Positions 27,201 to 39,200 of a stretch of 64,000 nt of DNA are shown piece by piece; the stretch's first letter is position 1, and each line of letters starts with the position of its first letter. The DNA is from Atopsyche davidsoni. Its lineage: Eukaryota > Arthropoda > Insecta > Trichoptera > Hydrobiosidae. The stretch is from positions 10,455,001 through 10,519,000 of the forward strand of contig JAILWY010000007.1 of the NCBI GenBank assembly GCA_022113835.1, read 5' to 3'. The translations under genes were made by a program, and so were the position numbers. The notes under the pieces are model-generated. The model was given only the letters and a program-made list of their open reading frames with translations. It did not search any database and was not told the DNA's origin.

Positions 27201-30200
27201 TGAGGAAACGGATCGGAAACCCGATCTCTCTGTTTACCGAGCTGCATGCCCCCGGGACCTGCCGCATTCATAATAAATGGCAACTCGACTCTATACATAC
27301 TCTGAATTCTTCACAATATCCCAGAAATCTCAGTGAATTATCGGTAAACTACGTACGACGCCATATGCATTGTCTTTAAAATCACAAGATTTAAAGATAA
27401 CTCCATTGTAGAGCCACCGCTTAACTGGCATACCCTTGACGAAAAAATCCTATTCAAACCCACTCCATTATTAAAATTAAAATTCACTGCAAAACAAATT
27501 TAGTATATAATCTTGTTTTGGTCAACAAAATAAATAATAAGCATTTCTAAATCAATAGGTTTTCAGAATACAATGTCCGACTTGTACATTAAACTATGAA
27601 AAATAAATAAAAAAAACACCACTAAAGATACAGATTTACTTTAAAATGTTCCAAGAAAAGACTTCACACGACCGCATTACTGGATTTCTTGAAAAAGCGA
27701 CTTTGCTGAAATATCAAACTTTATAAATCCCGGTATAATTAAATAAACATTTAGGAAAGTTCATAAGCCGGCAGAATTACAAGAATCCAATTATTTGGAA
27801 CATGTTACGTGCGCAACAATATTTTTTAAAATATGTAAAACAACCTCAAATATATTTATCCGAAAAAAAAACAAGAAACATAATAACAAAAGACCTATTG
27901 TTTTTATTTGGTGAGTCCTGAAAACCGCGTTGTTTTATTTATATGTATTTATTCAAGACTTTTTGATTTGTTTTTGATAACATGAATGTCAGACATTAAT
28001 TTCGAAGGTGCTTTATGCGATTTTTTTATAAATATGTTCCCTTTTCTTTGATTTTATTTTATACACTTTTTTTTATAATAATAACATACTTTTTATGCAA
28101 ATAAAATGTTAATAAAAAATGATTTTTTGTTTAAAAGCTCTTTTTTATGAAAAAATATGAGATTTCGACTAAAAAGTTCCTACAAAAGCCCTACCAAAAG
28201 CTTTTATATAAAAATCTCTTAAGACCTCAAATCTGAAAAAAAAAAAAAAAAAAAAAAAAGAGCCTCCGGTTCTTCCAGTCTGGAAAGCATGGAAAGCATG
28301 TTATAAGCATGTTAACTATATCTCATAATCGGGGTCTAGGGTATTATAATATGAGCTTTTAAAATGAAAGCTGTCAGAAAAAAAGAGCTTTCAGTTCGAA
28401 GATTCTTATTCCTAATATCAAAACCACAGGTTTCAAAATGAAAGCTCGGCTTTTAAAGGAAATAAAGAGTTTTCCGCTCGAAAGTTCATATTTTTTAAAT
28501 TGACAGCATAGTTGGAAATGGAAGCTCAGCATTCAGGAAAAAAAAAAGAGCTTCCAAAAACCACCAGAATGACTATTTCAAAAAGTCCGATTCACAGGTA
28601 AACCACTTACTAATTATTTTATAAATTTATCTCTACCAGAGTATCTTAGTTCTATATAATTTTAATTTAACATCCATATATCATAAACAAGGTTTTTTTT
28701 ATTTATTTAATCGTAAAATCGTTATTCGCTTAAAATCAATTTTTGAAAACCTGCACATTGCTTACATTTCATTGTGTAACTATTTGTATTTCTATAGCAT
28801 GGGTGAATTCAACTACTGACAATCGGTTTATTGACTTGACTCGTAAGGTAATGGCGTACTTTAAGACAAACAATAAAATGCTTTCTAAAGCCTCGATCTC
28901 CTGTAAAATGTATTGGTAGGTCTACAAGAAAAGCTTCCGGAAATAGAAACGACAGATATGGGAAGACGCTTAGCTATGTGAGAGTTGCCTGAATAATTGA
29001 TAAATTAGATAATTACTAGTGAGAAAAGAGCCTTTATTTTACGTTATTGTAAATATTAGTCGTTTTTATTTATAAAATTAGTATTGCTTTATTATTGAGT
29101 GTTAAGCTGTATTTTATTTTGGAGTTTTTGACATTCCATATCTCCAGGGACTTGCTTTAATACCGAGACACCCAAAAATAAAATAACTACAAAAATGGCT
29201 GCAAAAACCTACGGACGTAGCATTAAATTATGAATATTTTTTTCATTATTTTTCATCATAATTTATAAGTTTTCTCAACTACACGCGAAGGCGTTCACAC
29301 AAAAAAAATATCATTTGGATATTTATATTTTTTGATACTGAGACTTGCTGCATATGGTGGCAGGCGGTAAATGAAAACGAATCGTTGGTAGCCATTTATA
29401 TATCCAGATTTAATCAAATAGTTTACAATTTATGCCTACCTTTACAAATTATATATATTTTTTCGCTTTATAACTGCAAAATTGAATTAAAAACATTTTG
29501 AAGCTTGCGTTTTATTTTATGCAACTACTCTTTTTAATGGTCCCGTTTTAAAATAATTATATTTTCATCAAACGTTTTTCTGCCGCAATGCATGTGGAAA
29601 ATTTTTTTCGCGTCACGTCCTAAATGTTCCCGTCATCCCTTGCTTTGAACTTAATTCGGGTGACAACTTGTGCTTGGAACAGGGGTTGTTGTATTGTGAA
29701 TAAAATTAATCCCGGTCAAAGTTTCCCCACTCTACAAGCAGATTTTACATATTCATAACAATTGGTTTCAAATTAAGGTGAAATTTAGCTTTTCGCTATG
29801 AAGTTTTAGGTAGTGTGTATTAAAATCATAACTTTGACTCAGTAAGTATACTAACTAATGTTTAAACTTGGCGGCTTCTAAGAATTTTTTATTCTTGTCA
29901 AGGAGTCCTTTGCGTTTAATATTAAAATAAAACTATACAGATGACACACTTAAGTTGTCTTTTATCAAATCTGGAATTAGACCTGAAAATTTCAAGTTTT
30001 GAAAATCCATTCATCTCTCCGCGCCGGCCTCAAAAGTACTATCCAAATAGCTTCAGTCAGTTTTGAATTCAAGATCATATGGATCACTATATATCACTGG
30101 ATCTAAAGTGCCAACTTCTATTGATATATACACCCCGGCACTGACCCGTGGTGTCCATTTCAGTCCCACCGCAGCACTGCCTTCCTGCAAATAACATACA

Positions 30201-33200
30201 ACGAAAGACTCGTTCCTACTAACCGCACTTCAGCGATATCCGAACTGACTCACAACATCGATCGCACTGAAAAAAAAACCATCACACATCCAAAACACTT
30301 TAAGAATATTTAGTATACAATAGTACTTAATTTTCATATTTTTTTAGTAATGTGACGAGAATACGACAATAGACTTTAAGCACTTAAGATTTTTAGATTA
30401 AATCGCGCATAGAAAACTTAGTCCATCTCGGAGGGTGTTAAGGACACGAAGCGGTATTAAATATGACAGAATGTCACAAGGAAAGCTTTGTTTCTTCTGG
30501 TCTTCAATTTAAAGTTCCGAAAAACCAGTTACTTGAAACCAGTCTTGCGGATTATGCGTTGTGGCGCGTGTCTCCCGACTTTTCTGTCAATCCTAGGACC
30601 ACCTTTGTGGATTTAAATATCTGTCATGCCTTGCTAGTTACCTCCCTTTGAAACAGGTGTTAATTATATCTATTATATATATATATATATCTTGCATTTT
30701 AAACGTGTGTTAATTTATGAATGTTTTTATTAAGCACACACGTTACGTCACAACTGACAACCGACCATTGCTAAGGACTGTTAATTTCATCATTTTTTTA
30801 TATTTAAAGTAAACAAGCAATTTCGTTGGCCTTTAAATTTTTTGGCATCTATATTTTGAGAAAATTTCAAACTTCTCTTATTATATGTAGATCTGTTTCC
30901 AGATAAATGTAAGCAAGTCAATTGAATGTAAACGTATTATCTGTAAATATTTAAACATGTTCCGAGGGTTTAGCTTTCCAGGGCTCAACTCATCTATTAA
31001 CGCCGGTCTTCAGCAGCCCCCGTGGGGTAGCTGGGCTGTATTTCATCCCCATATAACTTCCTCTGTACATCCCTACCCCCTCCCTTAGTGGACCCTTCTC
31101 TCTTGCATCATTCGATTAGCTGCAACCATCCTACTGTAGAGTGTAGCGTTAAATGCACTTGCCTTTAGAGAACAGATGCTGTGTGTGGCGTGTTAAGAGT
31201 ATCTAATCAAAAATCACATCTTCATTTGATTTAGCACGTTTTGTGGTAAATAAATATACGGTAACACAAATAAATTTATACCCGTGTTATCGCTTTGTGT
31301 TTCGAAAAATACGGTATTTAATTCAATACAGTTTACTAAACAACAGTTTTTGAAGGGATCGACAACAATAGTTGAGGTGAAAAAAATAAAAACGAAACTA
31401 GATATAAAAGCGGGAGTAATGAAGAATATTAAAAGTATGATTGTTTTGATAAAAAAATTAGAATTAAGTGTGAATTTTTTATTTTATTGTTTGTAGTTAA
31501 CAAAACTGTTAACTAAGGAGGTCTGTCTGTCCTAGCAGTTCTTTATAATAAAAAGAGAACCCTTTTGGAAATTTTTTTCTTTAAATAAAAGTTTTCAGTT
31601 ATTTCTCTGTGTAGCTGATAGTGGATACTTGAAACAAAGGATTTATTAAATACTCTCAAAATATCCTTCTACCAATCATTTAATTCTCCATTATTCAGTT
31701 GCGCATAAAAAATATACAAACTGTTTTTGCTCATTATTCCAGACTCATCTTTCTGCAATTTTATTTTTTCAGAAACCCAACTGTACGAAAGGGTAAATTA
31801 ACAGACGAAAGCAGGAAGGCTTTCATTCAGCACTGCTTATAAAAATGTCCGATTTCAATTTATTTCGTACACATTCACGGAAGCCATTGTGTGCCATATT
31901 GATTAATATTTAAATTTCCAAAATACGAAGCGGCCTACAAATTGACTATTGTTCTGGAACCTTCTTGGTTCTCCGGTCCCCATTGTACCTCCGCACCAAG
32001 CCCACGGCCCTTATATGTCCTATTACAGTGTTCGTCAATCACCAAAACCAATCCAACCGCCAATCGTCAAACCCACTATATTATTTATCGTGAGGAAGGT
32101 AAAAAAATATATTCAATTTACTGGTAGCACAAAAACTTAATTTAGCGTAAAATCCAAGTATTTTGAAATATTTTTTATATATTGTTTTAGCATAGTTTCT
32201 CTAAAGATCCTTTAACTTAAATCAAGTAAAAATTAAATCAAATAAAATATAGATAAAATAGGAAATAATATAGTTTATATCCACCCTTAACTCAAGCCTT
32301 TGGCTATGAAGTTCAGTAATTGCTCTCTCATTCACGATCTAAGAATATCCCGTGCTTCTGCAAACGTATTTAGAGTTTTTTTTTTCAGGAATATATTTGC
32401 TGAATCGCCACATTTCAGCAATGCTTCTCCAAGAAATGTGTTCGTAAATTTTATTAGAAATATTAGTTTATTGTGTGTATTGTCGCGTTTTAAGTTTTGA
32501 CGCTTTGATTTCGGTTCTAGACATATTTTTTGGATATTTTTTAAAATCCCTACTGGAACTAAAAATTGGATAAAAGAAAATAAACTCGGCATAAAACCCA
32601 AGAACTGAGTGTTTATAACTTCTTTGAGAATTGTTGGTCATGTCATCATCATTGTTGGCGCTTTAACCCGCAATGAGTCATGGTCTCCTTCAAGAAAATA
32701 TACCAACGCTACCACTCTCCATTTCATCAATCTCGACAATCCTTTCTACCACCATATTGCCATTTATTATTCGGTTAACGCACAATCTGATGTACTTTGC
32801 AATTGTTTTATAACACCCGCTTTTGATCGTGCAAGTGTCGTATATGACTCAACAGTTCGTTTTATCGATTTTCATTGACTACTCTGACATCCTGGTACAC
32901 CTTTGCAGTGTCTCCTTCAAATGCCATTATCTTTTTCTGGCCTTTTTCAGAGCTCAAATAGGATATATGCTCTGATCATAGCGTCACACTTGTCTTGCTA
33001 CCACAGTAATTCACCAGTTGTATTATTTACTGACTATTGATTTTCATTGCTTATTCGATTTATCAAAGGAGAGTTGAATTTGTAATTTAACTCCCTGCAC
33101 CCACTAGTAGACTGTAGAGACCACGCTACCTTCAGTTTGAATATACAAACACATTACACATTCTCTTTGACAACCAAGCTTGCATATCCCTTGTGAACAG

Positions 33201-36200
33201 TTTCAATCGAACTTCACTACAGTCAAAATAATTAAAATAAAACCCGTCTGTTTCATGAAATAAATATCACACGTCGTATTCGAGTATTATACTAACTCTC
33301 AAGAAGAATGTTTTTACTGTGGGATATACCTTATAAATATAATAATTTGGTTATTTAAATCCACTCCTCGAGTGGAGATAGTTCAAATAATTTATATTTT
33401 AGCATTAAAATTATTTTATACTATAGGTCACTTAGGTACTCTGATACTATAAAAAAATTAAACTGAAATGGGAAATTTCTAAAAAATAATACGACATTTT
33501 TATACTTCAATGGAGATGTAGAGTTATTAAATATTTATTTGAGTATGTTCGCATGCCTGCTTTATCATTAATAAAAAAATACATTATATCACGTTTCATT
33601 ATATTATCATACTCAGAAGACCCAACACCCATAATATGGTTCTGTACATTTTTTTATTTTATTACTTATCGGTTACACCGGAATTGGTTTAGGAAATTTC
33701 ACCCCAAGACATAACGCAATGCCTTTTCACCCCGAATATTAAATTACTTCATTCTGTGGGCTTGTAATTCTTTTGGCAGATAAGTATAATGCCTTTTTGA
33801 CGAATATCAACTTTGCAAAATAGTTCGGACAGATTTTGGTAAGCTCATTTTATTATCAAATTTGAAAAATACTGCAATCTGATCTTTTTTCGGATACACA
33901 ATTCGTTTCCTTTTTACGAATGATACCATGATGCTTAAGCCAGTGAATAAACGAAATATTTGACAAGAATTCATGTCATTAATTTATTTAATTATTTGTT
34001 TCAACTCAAAGTACATTCTCAAAAATAATGAAGTCACATTATCATATTGAAAAAGCAAAAAAAATATTTCCTTATGTTTCTTTTGCTTAAAATTCTCCGA
34101 GACATTCTTTATAAAATTAAAAAATACCTTATACATTCCCTCACTGCTGTTTGAATTCTAGATAATTCTTATATATGCTGTAATTTAATGAAAAAGCAGC
34201 CAATGGCGGGTCGTGAAGTAAAAATAAATTCGTATTCGTATATGTACGAGGAAGTGAAATGGATATTTCAAATTGATCGCGATCTTAATTTTCAGGAGTA
34301 AATGGGATCAGAAAATTGAAGATATTCTGTGGTTGATCCATTGATTTCGTGAGTTGCAAATATGGATACTGATAATAAATAGTATTTGTCATAAAAATTA
34401 TTTTTAAAAAGATTTTCAATCGTTATATTAAACTGATGAACCTAGTTACTATAAAAATCGTTTAATGTGATAATCTACTATTTAAATCAAATTTTATACA
34501 CAGTAAACATGCACCCCACCCCCGGAGCGGAAGCCCTGGCAGCCATATGCAAAGCATCCCTGGACCTCTTCTACTTCCCCGAGGCGTGGAGAAGGGCCGA
34601 CGTAATTTTCAGAAGACTATAGACCCATCAGCCTCATTTCAAATCTCGGCAAACTCTTCGAGAGGATCCTGCTCAGACACATCGCCAGCCTGACAGGATC
34701 CCTCAAGATCCTCCCAGATGAGCAACACAGGTTCCGCCCGCTTCACGCGACCACCCACCAACTCCTAAGAGTGGTGGAGTACATCTGCGATGGTTTCGGA
34801 AAGAAGGAGACCTTCCTCGACGTGGCGAAAGCCTTCGATAAGGTCTGGCACAAAGCCTCTGGCCTCCTCACAAAGCTCCACACCTTAAACGTAATGTCTC
34901 GCATTACGGAAAGACAAGGCAATCGATTGGTGAAGATTCATTATTATAATGATAAAAGTACCTTTGTATCGTGTCTTCACTTTGAGTTTATTATATTTTT
35001 TACATGACTAGTTTCGACCAAATAGACTAGGTCATCATCAGATGCATAACATGCTTGTTTAGTTATACATCTGATGCTGACCTAGTCTATTTGGTCGAAA
35101 CTAGTCATGCAAAAAATATAATAAACTCAAAGTGAAGACAAAATACAAAGTTACTATTATCATTATTATAAATAAAGTCATGTGATGTATAAAAAGTGCC
35201 TTTCATTCATCAATAATATGGATTTTCACTTTGCTTCCATTTATAGCAGTAAGCAGTTACTGAAAGCTTCGCTTCGTCCAGGGTGACCTGCACAAGGGAA
35301 GGGGAGAAGCAAGTTGGTTACGTCACAAATTGCAGGCCTCGTGTTTCACGTCTCATGTCTCCCACAAGCCTCAGCCGACAGCCGCAATAAATTTCTTACA
35401 GGATGAGTGCCTTCAGTTTTCATACTTATCATTATACAATACAACCCCAGCACCACTGTAAATATATAATTCAAGCAAGGCGCCACAATGCCTGTAAATA
35501 GACACGGCGTCTCAAGAGTCACGGAACGATCTTGAATTAGGATTAAATGTTAATGATTTCAGTCATTATAAAGCACTTGAAATAATATATATTTTTTATC
35601 TTTTTTTATATCAAAGTAGGATTAATCTAACAAGAAAAAACTGGGTAACGAAGGCATGATTTAATTTACGTGATTTGGAGATAAAATTTATCCGATTTTT
35701 CATTTAGATTTTGTTAACCGAAAATGTTTCTCTAGTTTTACTTCAGAAAGGTTAAATATTTTTCTATTGAGCTTAAATAAAAAGACGCTATTTAACAGTA
35801 GAATCTTAAGCGAGTTCAAATTACATGATTCGGTTTCAGGTTTCGCCACGTACAAAAATAACAATGTTTTTTTTATTTAATACATTGCCGTCTTGAATAA
35901 ACAATTTGATAGTGAATCAGGCTTTTTCGGATAATAAAGAAAATTACAGTTTTGTTTCACATTTTTATTTTGCTTTCTGCGACTAGATTTGCCACTTCAT
36001 ATCATGGCATTTTCAAGCAAAAGATTTTTACTTTCTGTTTAAAAACTGTTTGCAAAAAATAAAAATAAATTAATATCAATGGGTTCGTGTTCATCGATAA
36101 GTGAAGATGTTCTGAGTTACTTACCTAGAAGCGTCATGAAGAAGCCGTAGACGATGCACATGGTTTTCCCGAAGACCCAACGGTGGGCGAGGGCTGAGAT

Positions 36201-39200
36201 GAGGGTGAAAGGATTCCCTAGCACCGACACAGAGAAGTCGGAGCACACCAAGTTGAAGAGGATCAGGTTCAATGGAGTCCACAACTGCAACAAGCACCAG
36301 CATTTCAGCAAGAGCCAGAAAATACCAAAGCAGACAGTAGACCTTATTGCAGCTCTTACAAATCATAAGGTACAGAGATCAAAAGCAGGCTCAGCAATTT
36401 TAAGGAAAGAAACTCTTCACTCATATAAATGTTACGTAGTTTCTCTGCAAATTCCAAAGTCAATCAATTAAATTCATAAGCATTATCAACTTCTTTCTTA
36501 GCTATTTAGATATACGAGTACATATTTGTGAAGTTACGTAAAAATGCAACTCAATAGCAAAAAATGAAAATAAAATATATATCACATCTGAACTAATCTA
36601 ATAGAGGATTTTAAATCGAGCAAAGCTTTATTCTGTTTGAATTAATGTTATTTGAGTGTTTGCGTTTGTTCATCGCCCGTTCAATTATTTAATTTACAAA
36701 TGGAAATCCTAAAAAATAATACCAATCGAGAACAATAATGGAGAAGCACTGCGGCAGACATAATAAACGAATTTATTTTATTTAAAATATAATAAATAAT
36801 GTGTTTTGACCCCGAATTGTCGACCTTTTGAATGAGCTTCTAAACTCATATTGTACTCATATTTTTTTTAAATATTCATTATAACAAATAAAAACAATTT
36901 TACTACGAAAATACATACGCTACGTTTTTGTGAATATTAAAAGAATAAAATGATTATTCTGAGAAATCATGTTAAAAATCCTAAAAATAAGCAAGCCGCG
37001 AGCTTTTCCCAAGTAAACATCCATTGTGATCCATTCGGTAAATATTTTCATCCCAGTATTTTATTTCAATCAAATATTCAAAGCATTTGTTGTTGTCCTT
37101 CCTTTCTTAACGTGCCATTTCAAAACTTCTATTTTTTCACATCTACAAATATATTCCTTTTGAAAATATTGTTATTTTTGAGCACATCGATTGCCGATTC
37201 TCTTGAATGTACCTGTTCTTTATATTTTAATCTTAGTACGTTAATATGAATTGCACACCCAAACGAGACGTCACGGATATTTATTACTGTTGAATTTATT
37301 AAATGAAACGTTCAAGTCTCTCAATATGGTAAAATCATATATTTTGTAACAAAGTTTAGAGAATGTTTGCTTCGGCGAATGTGATAATTACCTGTGAAAG
37401 CGAGGGTGCTTGGCTGGAATGCTACCCTTTAGATAATATTAAATTAAGGTGTTTGCTCTCTAATTTCGGTGGTTTACACCTTTTTCGTGGAAAATCAAGA
37501 TTCACATATTATACAGTGTTTTTTTCATAATGTAATATGCTTAAATATAAATAATACAATGAAAAATTATACATAAATTAAGAGTGAAAACACAAGTGTA
37601 GTAGTATCACCATTAACTCTGTGTAATTACTTTATAGGTATTGTTTTCATTTTCGTAATAGGTTGTATAAACATCAAAATAATATTTATTGCGTGAAACA
37701 TATAAGGCTGAGCAATTCTATATAACCCGTATAAAAATGAATGAATTATAAAAATAAATCCAATGTGAAAACAAGTTGATAATAATGTTTAAATTTTATT
37801 TTAAATAAATTAATATTTTAATTAAAAAATTGCACAAAAGAATGCACATGCACAAGAAAACCACATCAAAAACATGTTTCATTACGTATATAAGTAAAGT
37901 TGTTGCAGGCACCATTAATAATATTCCCGGGGGAATTTGCAATAAGGCATGCTTTATTCTCTCTCTGTCCCTGTTTTCTCTTTTGCTTTAGTCGAGACAA
38001 ACTGTTCCAAAGCGAAAATTAGCTAAATAATTAATGACCACCCGGTTGCATCTACATGGAGAATAACTCACCATGTTATTTTAATTGCAATTTAATGAGG
38101 TTATTAAAAATTTTACGTAATGTCACTCAGAAGTGAAAAAATAACAAAATTACGGATTTTTAGAATATTAGCCTTAGAACGTTATAAATTAGAGTAGGTA
38201 GGATTTTTTTTTTAAAAAGACAATTTTTAAAAAATAAACAGATATTTTTAAATACAATACAATACCATTTTATTCTGCACGTAAAGTATTAACAGCATAA
38301 TTTATAACGTGGCATTGTTCGACCGCATGTAACCTGAGTCCTCAGTATATTTACTATGCTATGCTGGTTTTTTAATCCTTACCCCACATCGCTGTCACAA
38401 GCCTGAAGCTATTCTCAAAGAAATATATGAATCCCTTTGAAAATAGCCCATGCCTGCACAAATACTATTTTATCGTTTTTATATTTAATCACTGGATTCT
38501 CGACACGAACACCGAAACGTGCAGAATCGCTCTACGCCCTGGCATTTTCGTTTATTTACTGACAAAAAAAAGATCAATATTAGTAGTCATTTAACCCGTT
38601 GAATAAAATACTTTCTAACTGATTACCAGATACGTTTGTTTTTCTAACGCCATTACATTAAATGACTACGAAGTTCATAGCAATGCAGTTGAGATTGGCG
38701 CTCGTGGATTTCCAACCCGGTGAAGTCCATAAAGTTAATTTTGAAGACTTTGATTTATATACTGACTAGTGAAGAATATCAAAGACTGTATTTTTGACCT
38801 CCTCCTACAGGATCTAAATTCAGCATTCGAATGAACATTATTATTGTATGTTAGGATCCTTCACACCTCCCGAGGGTTACAAGTCTCTAGTCTGTACTTG
38901 TCTATAAAACTCCCGATGGGAAATAAGCTCTTAATCTCTCTCTAATAAGGTTGGTTTTATTTCCTTGCATAGAAACCAACATACATTCAAGTCAAAAAGA
39001 AAACAATTTCAAATGTTTCTAAGTAAAAGGCTTGATAAAAATGTTTACCGTTATTCTTATTGATAAAAAATTGTTTTTGTCCCGGGATATATTCTACTTT
39101 AAGAACTGAAGACATCCAATTCATGTTATCTAGGCAAGGAGTCTTAGAATCAAGTACAGTATTATGTGGCATGTCACTCTACGTAAATCACATATGAAAT

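Larger units (their letters stand above)
34941..35171. repeat. Foldback element, hammerhead family B, 110-bp arms
   Basis: Arms 34941-35050 and 35062-35171 are about 92 percent complementary with an 11-nt loop. They share GTCTTCACTTTGAGTTTATT with the family B copy at 42.3 kb. Each arm holds a hammerhead motif; the minus-strand one is intact. The element starts about 50 bp after the LINE fragment. Confidence 0.8.
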
